Below are positions 1-11,100 of a stretch of DNA of 23,129 nt, piece by piece. Below the pieces are notes generated by a model. It was not told the origin of the DNA. It ran no database searches and worked only from the letters and a program-made list of their open reading frames with translations. The stretch's first letter is position 1. Every line of letters starts with the position of its first letter. Origin of the DNA: Sphacelaria rigidula (Eukaryota; Phaeophyceae; Sphacelariales); assembly GCA_964200075.2 (NCBI GenBank), contig CAXNAA020000285.1:1-23129 (forward strand), given 5' to 3'. The position numbers were made by a program, and so were the translations under genes.

Positions 1-1270
1 GCATCCCAAGACCCGTGTTTTGAGATCTCTACGCCAAGGTACGTATACTGGTCTACGATCGGCAGTTCCTCTTCTCCAGGGGGGGGGGGTTAGCCTCCGA
101 AGAGTGTCCGGGCTGTTCGACAACATTTCTCCGACCATAGACAACTCACCGTTTCTTCCGGTTTTTTTTATCTATTCATTCGATTTTAGACCGCATCGTT
201 TTGATGGGACGTGCGTGAGTTGAGGCGACCCCCTCTATTTTCTGAGGCTGTCGACGTCTCCTCACCGCTGATGGAGAGGGAGATATAACCTCTGTTTTCA
301 AATCGTTTTCGAAGAGTACCCTCAAAACCTCAAATTTCAGCCATTAGAGAGTTTCGGAAAACCACATTTTGAGCCAAAAACGCAGGGGTGCGTCTTCTTA
401 CTAAAATCTAATCAAACGATAATTACCCCTGGATTTTTCCGGCCTGTTTTTGTTTTCCGAAAATCCGATTTTTTACGTGAGCGGGTGCCGTGCAGCGACA
501 AGGAGGTCATAGGCCCCTGCCCTGGTATATGAAGCACACAACGTAAAAAACCTTGCACGAAACGCACACGTCGCCGAGAAGCATTGATGAGGTGAAGTCG
601 ACACCTCGCAGTAGGCTCGCGCCTCAACCTGCCGGCTTCAATAAAACCAAATGAAAAAACACAGACGATTGGGGGCTAGGGGAAACGTCGGACGAGAGAT
701 CTGAGTCGGAGTAACGTTATCTCGTCACCTCCGTATGTCGATGTGTAATGCAACCCGACAACTTCGCATGGAAAGAACGTTCCCGCTTGTATTTCCAGCC
801 GCACAGGGCACCCATGCTGGAGGGCGCGGGTGTATAGACGAACAGACGAAACAATCGTGACTGTGTCTTGCTTCTATTATTTTCTAGTTTTGTTGGGTCT
901 GTCCGGACCGCCGTGTTGGTCGCAGAGCTCCAGTCTCGTGGACCAGTCATGCACGCAGAGGCACACTAATTGAAAAAATGAAATCTGTCGAAATGCTTCT
1001 GTGTTTGGGAAAGCATCCTCATGCCACAAAACCCCGAGAATCCCCGATACAGGGGCTGACTGAGCTTAGGGACATTACAAATGGTAGTGCGGGAAGCACA
1101 TTTTGTTTCGGGCGCAGGAATTGTTCAAACGATAGAGACACGCGGTTGCATAGCCAGGGCACACTTTGATCACGGCACGCCACGCATGGATGCCCTTTGC
1201 GTCCCTGTGCAGGGAAAACCGATGTAGCATCCTCGTACAATGACCTACCAATATCTGGCACCATTTCTCA

Positions 1271-1423
1271 TCTTCCAAACTCCACTAGCCACACCACTTG
1301 ATGCCTTCCTTCTGCCGCTTGGATGTCCGCATCTGGAATCGGCGTCATTTTCACTTGACGAAAGTCTTGAGATGGTGCCGATTCAACAAATGGAATCCTC
1401 AGTACGCCTTCGGGTGAAGACAA
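1271..1423 (-). pseudogene. Second coding-like segment of unknown identity
   Basis: There are 51 open codons on the minus strand between stops, preceded by an acceptor-like CCAAAATAG. It contains GVLRIPFVESAPSQDF and VKMTPIPDADIQAAEG followed by HQVVWLVEFG. It lies about 70 bases downstream of the other coding-like segment and on the same strand, but in a different frame. Together they could be a decayed mobile-element ORF. No family was recognised. Confidence 0.22.
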
Positions 1424-1494
1424 CTATTTTGGATCAAAAGAGCCCACGAAGCAAACGTACACAACAGGCCTTCTGCACTTCTGTGAATATCTTA

Positions 1495-1626
1495 CGTAAT
1501 CCTTTCACCACCGACCGGACGAATCTTCCGTTTCCGACCGGCTAGCTTGATTTTTCCATCAGGAAGAGCTGGGACACGTTCGTTTTTCCATCCCTCATAT
1601 GTTTTGTGAGTGATTCGCACCCCAAA
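1495..1626 (-). pseudogene. Coding-like segment of unknown identity
   Basis: There are 44 open codons on the minus strand ending at TAA. The translation has natural-looking composition and contains VRITHKTYEGWKNERVPALP, then DGKIKLAGRKRKIRPVGGER. An acceptor-like TTTTCAG...CACAG lies just upstream. It does not resemble the VAB region expected next in VPS13. It could be an exon of another gene, a transposon-protein remnant, or chance. Confidence 0.25.
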
Positions 1627-1995
1627 CTGTGCAACACACCTACACTGAAAACAAGTGACTAGACACACCAACGTGCCTCATACTGTAACACGGGTCGACA
1701 CCCAGATCGAGCGTTACAAGGACGCGAACACCCCGCGACGCTGTCAATTCCCCCGCCAATTACAACCTAGAGGCGTTAAAATACTGACCCTGTGCGTGCT
1801 GAGGGGCAGGGCACCCGCAGCATTAGCTAGTCGAACCTCTGTAGGTAGATTTAGCATGCGATGTATATCGAGACTTGATCTATCTCTCACGCAGGTGAGA
1901 AAGTGCTGCCTACGGAATGCCGTGCTGCGCATTAAACAAGCACATTTGAAAGGAGGTGGGACAGGCATCCGCCAAGCACCGGAGAATCGACGCAC

Positions 1996-2117
1996 CTCCT
2001 CAAACTCGTCCGTGTCGCGGGATTGTGGCAAGCTCCTCTGGACCGGTTTCACGGCAAACACCAACTTTCCCGCTGCCGCCGCTGACGCCAAGGGAGCTGG
2101 TACCGAACACGATTGAC
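1996..2117 (-). CDS. VPS13: VPS13 window exon 21 (VAB repeat, last exon recognised)
   Basis: This exon is 122 bases, phase 1 in and phase 0 out. The acceptor is GTTGCTCTTCCGCAG|GTCAAT. Joining it to exon 20 gives HPG|QSCSVPAPLASAAAAGKLVF followed by AVKPV, exactly the family's PG.s.svPl......l.irP. The 3' boundary (GAG|GTGCGT after DEFEE) is provisional, because the frame stays open down to about 1744. No further exon was identified to the left. Confidence 0.75.
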
Positions 2118-5100
2118 CTGCGGAAGAGCAACAACGAAAACGCGGTGCGGTCGAGAATGATATTGACGACCTGCATTTTTGAACGCCACCGCAGGTGCAG
2201 CAGCAACTAGTTCAATGAAACATGGGATCCATTTTTCATAATCCCATGTGATACCCCAAGACCCAAGCTCACCAGGGTGAACAACAGTCTGCCACTCGAA
2301 GAGAGATTCGGCGAGTCTACCGCGATGCGCTCCTATCGCTCGGCCCATGCCCCTGTCGTTGGTCGCCTTACTCAAACGAGACAACGGTGACGCCCGCTTT
2401 TCGCGTAGGATCGCGACATGCATCGACGGTCCGTCCGTGCTGTTGGTGATCTCCATGAGACTCCGCACGCAAAGAACCTGAAAAAAACATCACATAACGT
2501 GGACGTGGGAGCGAGCGGTGCAACGTTAGATGCCAACGGATGCCACAAAGGCAAAGTCGTTTGTAATTTCATGTTTTGGTTGAGCAATGGACGGACGGAT
2601 CAACCCCGTGCAAGTGTATCATGATATCTTATGAAAAAGAGCGAACTGATGCCTTGAAAAGACAAAAACCAACACCGGAAAAACGATACATCCCAACAGA
2701 TCACTCCCTCTCAGCGGTCGATCGCGAGTTTAGAACAAACACCTTCAGCCGTGTACTCGTAGATGAGAAAATTTTACCTTCACCCCGTGGTGCGACTCGG
2801 CCTCGGCCACCACCTTCATAATCTTCGCACCCCGCACCACGTCGATGGCTCCTGACCAGGCCCCGCTTCCCGGCCGCCAGCCACAAGATGGAGACGCGAT
2901 CATCCTTTCTTCCCCTAGCCCAGACCTAGGTGTTGCCGTCCCCGTTACGATAGCCGTCGTCTCTGCGGCCGCCTCAGACGCCATACACGACACAGCATGA
3001 TGCGAAGGAGTCGACGCAACCATAGTCACAACTCGTTGCCCGACAAAGCCTACCTCGATCGGTCGAATGGATCTCCAACACTTTGCCGACGACGATCTCG
3101 CCACTCCTGCGCTTGCTCCTTTTGTCTCGTCAGTATCGTCCAGGATTTCGAGGACCACTGCTTGGGCAGGCCCGTCATCGCCCCTCTGGTCTTGTGATTG
3201 TGCCCTTGTCTCCTGTTGTTGCTGCTGCTGGGCAGCCACGGGACGGCAGGAAGGTGATGGCGGTACAGATGGTCGTCGCCCTTTGCCACTTGGTACTTCC
3301 GCAGCTGATAGTCGCCCATCAGATATGTCCACTGCGTGAGGCGTCGAGGTATAAGACATGTGTTCATGGGTGGCATCATTGCCGGGATGACCACTGTCGT
3401 TCATGGCAATGCTGTTGCTGTTGTTGCTACCAGGCGCAGAAGTGGCTGCAGGTTCTCCGTACTCGGCAGCCGCCCGCCGGGCAACACGGGAGTCGCTTGC
3501 GCCGCCTGTTGCAGCAGGTGCGGTAGTACTATCGTTGTCAGCGACGACGACGGCGGCTTTGGAACAAGAATCAAAGACATATGAAAGCGGCAGCGGCTGT
3601 TCCTCGCCCGGCGGGACCCGCACGGCGTGGCCCTTGAAGCTGTACACAACGTCAAGCCCGGTTTCATTGCCTCCCCAGCTCAGGGAGAAAACGAGGTCCT
3701 CATCGGCGCCACTTCGACAGCCTCTGCTGCTTCTTGCGCGTATGCAGTCCTCGGTCCATGCTTCATTCCGAGACTGCTGCTGCTGTTGCTGCTGCTGTGA
3801 AGTCCGTGTGACGGTAGCGAGGCTCTCGAGCAAAGATTCCGTCACGTTCGCGTCCAGCGTTTGCTCAGAAACAAGCTTCGCTCTCAAGTTGATCCGGTTA
3901 ATGTCTAGCTCTAGACAGGATTCCCATGGCTCTATTAGAGGTTCCCAAGCCATGACCCTGACATTGTAGAGGTTGGAACCGATCTGGGTGGAGACGCGAG
4001 CTTCAATGCTATTCGAAGATCCCGTTGCCATCACCTCGCCACTCACCTTCGCCACCTGCGTTTTCAATGGGCAGTTCTCTCGGTTAGCGTCATGTAGAAT
4101 CAAGGTCAAGAGAGAGAGGATATACGGCATGAACGGTATCAGTTCGCCGGTAGTTAGCAGCTTACTGGCCAATTTATTCTAGGATCACACAGGAGTCCCG
4201 AATACCCTCAAACCCGCGGCTGACAGCAACTTACGATGAAATTGAGGGCGGGTACGTGCTGCCGACGATATAAGTTGTTGACGACGGTCATCCTGGATCC
4301 TTCCGCTTCTAACCGCACGCGGCCTGCCCACATCGCCGCCAGCTTCGACCACAGAGCATCCGATGTTCCCGACGCGCCTTCAGCACCCGTCGTCACACCA
4401 CCCGCCATGCTTCCGTCATTTTCGTCAACCTTGATGACCCGTCCACTGATATCATTTTCTGTGACGGTACCTGCGGTAGGTCGGGTCTTCTCCTGCACCT
4501 CCACCAACGGCATGATTGTGTGCGCGAGCACTCGAGCCGCAAGCGGGAAGTTAGTAAAGTAACGTGCGTGTATCTCAGTCACATTCACGCTCATGTCACT
4601 CAAGAGCGACGCTGAGAGCAACAACCGTGTAGAAGAGGGCTGTGCCGCCGACAACAGCGACGACAGCGGTGGCGACCACGACGCGGGCCACACACCGACC
4701 GACAGCACGTGATTCAGTTCGACATTGAAGGGGAGAACAACACAGAGGCACTTTTTCAATGGACGATCTCGTGAGACACCATCACCATACACTCCATTTG
4801 GCACTGACTCTCTCCCGTGAACTTCATCCTCAGCTGAATCCTTGAGATCATCATCGGCGACTCCAACTCGACTACGGTGGTCGGTTATCGGCATCCCCGA
4901 TGACAAGTCTTGTACATCAGGCACCACAAGAATACGAGGCCCAAAGTCAGCCATCGGCGGACGAGCGACAAACACTTCGATATCGTGGAGGCAGAGTTTC
5001 ACTATGCAGATATCCTCACAGCGGTCGGTTGACAGAGCAGGCGACGTCTCGGCGGCTGCTTGGGGCTCATCATCGGTCACATGTGGATTCGGGATTGGAA

Positions 5101-8100
5101 CTCGGTCTTCGCCCCGTCTACTGTTTTCCTCCCTTGCCTGAGAGTCCTGCATGCCTTCCGCACCATCTTCTTCCGCAGCAACAGCCGATTCAAGCGAATA
5201 TCCTCCACCACTCCTACCGTTCACGAGTACGGACGTCAGCAAGGACAATGACAACTGGCAGCTACAGCAGGCAACTATGGCCTCTGAGTCTCGCGTCGCG
5301 GCCATCGCAGAATGACTGGTAACGTCGGGAAGCCACAGTTGCAAACTATTTGCTGATATCTCCAGCTGCACAAGTTGAAGCCAAGGGTACGTGTCTGACA
5401 CAGCAGAGCCGCCGAGATCACGAACCAACTGGCGCCAGCTCTCTTGAGAGATGTGTTCGTTACCATGATCACCATCACCACGACGTAGGTTTGGGGTTGT
5501 ATATTGCTGGTCTGAAGCTGTGCGACCCCTTTCGCGTGATGTGTTGGTCGACGAAGAAGTTACCACCGGCAACGGCGCCAGTCTCTCGTCCCTGCTGCGC
5601 GCCGACCGACAATGCCGCGCCACGTTCCGCTCGAGATCACTGGCAAGGCGGAACATGTCGAGGATTGGAGCAGGAAGGAGCATGAAATGCCCAGATGCGA
5701 TAGAAGCCATGACACGCACTTCGTTGGACTCTGGGCACAGAGCGAAACGCAGCAACAGTTGCTCGTCATAGCCGTACCCGGCTACGTCCGCCGCGCTTCG
5801 ATCGATTTCCCCATCGGCGCCAAACCTCCACCAGTTCACCGGAAGAACGCGCCCAATGCTGTCGTCATGGTGTCCAGCACAATCTGCGCTTGAGTTCACC
5901 GTGTCGACATTGCCCTTGTGTTTGCTCACTCTTACCCCTTCACCAACGAGTTGTACAAGGGAATCCTTTCCGCGTGCCTGACTCACGTCCGTCAGCGATA
6001 CCCTCTTCACCGCCATCTCCACGCGGCGTTTCCTGCTATCGACTGCATTTATGTTTCTCCCCACACGGTCGTCCCTGCTCGAGACTGGCAACTGCGGAGC
6101 TAGGTCAACCCCGACCCCAAGGCCTTCAATGTCGAGACAAAGAAGAGGGTTGTGTGTGTGGGCGGCTGCTATTGTCGATGCCGATGCACGTGATTTCAAC
6201 GTCTGACGGTGACCTAATCCGGGTTCGTCCGTCAAAATCATCACGGTCACGGCCTGGACAATCAATGTCCCTAAGATTAGGGGTGGGACAGGAGCTTTGG
6301 TGTTAGTACCATCAGTGTCTACTTCAATCTCCTCCCTACTCGGGAGCAAGGCGACGGCGTCCAGATCACCGGACAGCTGTCCATCGCTCTTTTGCCCGGC
6401 CGACCGACTCAGAATCTTCCGGACGGACTGCACGGGGACGTCGACGTCTAGACCCTCTCTGCCACACTGTTTTTGCTCTGGATCTTGATCGACATTCCGG
6501 CTGGTCGGCGGGGACACCCCAGCCGAAGCGAATCCTCGTTCTTCGGTATCCGCGGGTGTAACTGTAGCCGTGGGAGATGACTCGACCGCGACGGGATTTC
6601 CTAATCCTTCCACAGCTGTTTCGCCTGAGCGCAAAAGTTGCTGGTGCTCCCGCTCGCCGCTGTCGCTAGTCACCGGAGATTCCAATGCTGCGCTGTCACT
6701 GTTGGTACGTGGAAGAGAGGCTGGAGATGTCAAAAGTGCCGCCACGTTTGCCATCCGCGTGGCAATGTCCAAAGTCGCACAGGTGAGGCTAAGGATGTGA
6801 GATTCGGCAAGATTGAATCGTACCGGTGATACCGCTACAGCTAGCTGCGTGCATGGCGCACCGATCCCAGTAGTGCTGTCCCCGACGACCGCGTCAAGTG
6901 CAAGGACGGGTCTCGCAGGGAGCAGGGAGGCCAGCTCTACGTTGTTCCTGGTACTCCTCTCCCGCAACTTATCCAAGAGCTCGTCTCTGTTGTCATTTCG
7001 ACCATAGCTCATTGTCGCATCTCCGCGGACGACGTGAGGCACGCGTGATTGGCCGCTGCCTACTTTATCGAGACCCGCCTGTTGTCCCAGCAACAATTCC
7101 AGAGGCAACACGCCTGTGACCCGAGCGTGAACGTCTTCCAGGAGGTCAAAACTTTCAGGGTTCACTCGGATCCCGACCGATGACGTCAACACCTCGAACC
7201 CAACTGTTGTTGGCCGTGTTTCTCGACCAGAATTACTGCCGCCTCCACCTTCCGGATCGTCGGCGACGCTGTCACCACTCGTTGACGACACACACTTCGC
7301 AGCGGCGATAACGTGGCCAAGCGTTACCGCTAAACAGCCTCCATCATCGCTGTCAACAGCCTGCGAGAACGGGAGCTCCACCGTGGATTCACATAACTCC
7401 AGCCCAAGCTGCCCAGGAAACACACACGGGAGAGAACGTTTACGGTGGTCAAAAGCCGGGGCAGGGAACGAAGGAGAGAAGGTGAGCTCCTTGCAATGTG
7501 CACCTAATAAAATAATAGAAACAACCCACCCCAATGAACAACATCCAGGCCTGAACCCGTACCACCATTGACTCGCAAAGCAAAATATTTCCCCCCCTCC
7601 ATACCCCCTTCCGATACACACCTTGAGAAGCACAACAGGCTTCATTCCATAGCCTGTAGGGTCCGGGTTGGTCTGTGGTGGAACCTCGCCAGAAAGATTC
7701 CGGCTATGATCCCCGACGATGGCATATTTTGGTGACGACGGCGAAGCACGGCGCCCTTCAACCCTTACCTCGCCACTCCCGGGATAACCACGGGCTGCCC
7801 AGGACTTCCCATGATCATCGTGCCCTGCTGCGACCAACGAGGAATGTGGATTTTCGACTACCAAATGACCCGTAGGCGTTGGCGGTTGCGCGGTCAGCGA
7901 TAGTGGTGTCTCTACGTGCCCACGGCATTCGGGGTTGTTGAGTCCTTCTGATTTTTCCTGACCGAGCAAGACGTGCGACGCGAGCGGCCCCGTTAGCACG
8001 TGCTGCACCAGGTTCTCGATAAATGGCAAGGAGACGATGGCCTCGAGCTTGTCAATCTTGACTTTGGCGCGCGCCTCCAACCCTCTCCGTCCCCGTCGTA

Positions 8101-11100
8101 CCCCCCTCCCTCGCGCCTCCGAGGTATCCTTGTAGCCGCCATCAGCGACATCCCGAGAACATTGACGACCGTTCGCTACCCGTCTCTCCGATGGAATAAC
8201 TACGAACGCGACATCCAACAGAGGAGTGGTAGCCCCGCTTTTCCGTCCCACAACCGAATCTATCCAGACAGACGAACCACTGCCGTCTTCATTATACCCG
8301 CCGCCATCAGCGCCCACAATTTCGTCAGGGTCAGAATTCGGTGCAGTGGTGGTTGTCGTCGCCGTCACCGTAGGTTGTAGCATGTTCAACACGGAGAAAT
8401 TTCCCAGGCTCATGACAGCCTTGATGCGCATATCCTCAGCCTGACGAGGACATTGTGGGGCCGTTTCATCAGCGCAGTTAGTGTACCTAAGGGTATCATT
8501 GTTGCAAGGTTCTGCACTATATCGGGTAGCGTTCCAGAGAGTTCGGGCAATGCATTACATGGGGAAGGAAGGAATACCCGTACTCACTCTTTCGCGCCCA
8601 ATTACCGGGGGGGGGGAAACGTTGCACGACAACCCCGTTGGGGATCAGACAATAAAACAGACAAACACTCGAAACTTGAACCGGGCGACGGCTGTATTCG
8701 GTAGGTCACCACAGTCGGCACGGTCAATTTGGGGCGGAGGAACCCCAATAAGCATCCAAACGACCAGTCACGAAAACCCCTCCACTTTTTCACGTCATAC
8801 AACGCAGCTTTGCCCTATGGCTTGCGTTCAGTATTGCGTCATGCGAAAACCTTCGACAGTACAAATCAACACTGGGGAACATTCTGGTGGGAAGTGTACA
8901 GGCGCCCGCGTATGGGCAACATGAGCTGCAGTAACTGACCGGATATTGGCTTGTTCTCGCGAAGATGGCGCATGTTATGGAACTAGAATATTTTCAAGAC
9001 ATTTCTGTCTGTTGTAGTGGCGAACAATCTTCACCCGTCAGCCAAACTCCACTCGGCTAATGCAACTCGGAAGATTGCAGGGCAACTCGAAAGATTGTAG
9101 GGCACACGTCAAAATGAAATCGCACGAGAACTCGTTTTGTGCTTCACTGCAGCAATCATCAAAACGTTTGTCCATCCCATCATTGGAGGTATTTAGATTA
9201 TACTAAGGAAAAGCAAGGATCATGTAACGTGTCAAACGACGACAAAAGGTCCTGCAAGGAATGTGAAAAAAATGCCAAGATTTTGCCTTGAAAAAAAGAT
9301 GAAGTCCCGAGGGAAACGCCATCGCTTGGAACAAAACAACAGCATAGGCAATGCACCACGCTCACTACTGTCGCGCTGATATGATTTCTTGTGCACAGCG
9401 ATATGCGTGCTCACTCTTTCGTTACTCAGCTCACATCCTGTCTCGAAACGATGTGAGGTGCCGGTGTGATGTGCCTTGCCATTACGATCAGTACAGACCG
9501 TGAAATAAAACAGTCGCGTCCGGTACAGTAGAGATTGTGTGTATGTATGCAATGTGCATCATATTACAAAAACTTATGGAGACCGAGATGGAAACAATTG
9601 CGAGTGGGCTGTGCGTGTCAAGAAGGCCTACAACAAGATGCTAGAATCTGAGCACGGCCCCAGTCGTCCCGACCGGGTTTACCCCACGCCCGTGCCAACG
9701 GGAAAGGTTTGCAGCACACAACACGCCAGCCTTCTGCCGCCTGTTCTACATTGCGTGCGAGTAAAAAAACGCCTGACAGGTTGAAAGTTCAGTCAGCTGG
9801 CAAGCTGCCGGCGTTCTGATTGACTAGTTGGAATTTTCGAAACTCGATTGGTCGGCATTCTGCGGGACAGGTATTGCAAAACGTGGCACGGATCGATCAC
9901 GACAACAGTCGCGGTTTGTCATCAAGCCAAACAACCCGGCCCGTACTGAATTATTTCCCACGACACCGACAAGACCCTACTTGTTGCTGGCACAACTACC
10001 ACTATGGGAGGACGTGCGCAGAAGCAGCAACGGTCCTTGTTCGCAACATAAATATGCTCACGTTGACTTTGCAGTTGGCGGTGCTGATAGTAACTGCGGC
10101 CACGCGAGCGCCCGACTCCGTCAAGATGACCCCGATAGCGACAACGTCCACCGCCAGGGTAACCGCTACCCCACTGGGCATCATGGCCATCATCGTTACT
10201 GCTCCATCGTTTTTGGCGGTACTTGGCGACGGCAAACCCGGTGCTCCCACCGCGGGCGCGGCAGCGGCACCATTGGAAGGCGGTGACGTGATTGCTTCCA
10301 CCGCGTCGCCACCTTCCCCCGTGGCTATGCCCAGAGGCGCGGTCGGTCGTCGTTGCGATGTAACAGAGGGACTTTGAGGTCCACCGTCGGAGACGCTCGT
10401 GTCATCAGCGGCAGCGGTGGCGGCGGGCTTGAACGGCATTGCCGTTGTCGGTTGCACAATCGGCGCTGCCTGCGACTCTGCCGCTGTCGACGGCGCCACG
10501 GAGGAGACGATACGTAGGATAGCCATTATAGTCGCCTGCTCAAGGTAAACCTCGAGAGCGCCCACAAGGAGCTTGACGCGATGAGATTCCTGTAGCATCC
10601 ATTCACGGTTTTTCAGATCGTCGCATGAGAGAAAAGAATGGCTGGCTGATTAATGAATAGGTGCCTACGTGTTTAGTGGTGGGAGTGACACGAAGATCAG
10701 GATGAATATCATTCGCAAGCTGTCGATAGAAGGGTTGGAATGCATTCGGACGAGTTGAAAAAAGTACATTCGTACACCTGGTCGAGACAACGCCACGAGA
10801 AGGCATATACAACAGCAGAGCGGGAAATCCAACCGCCGTCTCCGCTACCTGAAGCACGCGGACAATGAACTCGTAGTCAACGCCACCACGGCCACGGCGA
10901 GCAACAGATATGCGTCCCCCTTGCCTTGCTACCCTTTCATCAACTCACCTCGCCGAAACAACAGCACGTACCTGCACCCGTCCACCGTATCCACGCCAAT
11001 CTCCAGGTAGCGTTTTCATGGCGTACGACAGCTGCAAAAAGTCCGGCCTTAGCACCTGCTCTTCCCTGGAATCTGCATCCCGCCATGCTTTCTGGGTTCT

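Larger units (their letters stand above)
1..1995. other. Left flank, no recognised gene
   Basis: I see no exon I can assign here on either strand, although the VPS13 gene should continue leftward. The first 700 bases are AT-richer with poly-T and poly-A runs and no long open frame of note. A TATATGAAG and a downstream AATAAAACC on the plus strand (about 527 and 640) could suggest an LTR or an exonless transcript, but nothing else supports that. Two coding-like minus-strand stretches are listed separately. The region is probably intron plus old repeat DNA. Confidence 0.5.

Noticed and set aside
500-660. LTR-like promoter and polyadenylation signals (TATATGAAG ... AATAAAACC)
   Set aside because: No matching second repeat, primer-binding site or polypurine tract was found in the window.
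3403-3969. Plus-strand open frame of 188 codons, rich in Leu/Ala/Cys
   Set aside because: It is the antisense of VPS13 exon 19, and its Leu and Cys runs come from the CAG/CAA tracts read backwards.
9820-10377. Plus-strand open frame of 185 codons
   Set aside because: It is antisense to exon 16; its Ala/Thr richness mirrors the low-complexity insertion.
10750-10850. Possible extra exon between exons 15 and 16 (VAETAVGFPALLLYMPS)
   Set aside because: It has splice-like ends but no VPS13 similarity, and exons 15 and 16 already join in phase with the expected strand pattern.
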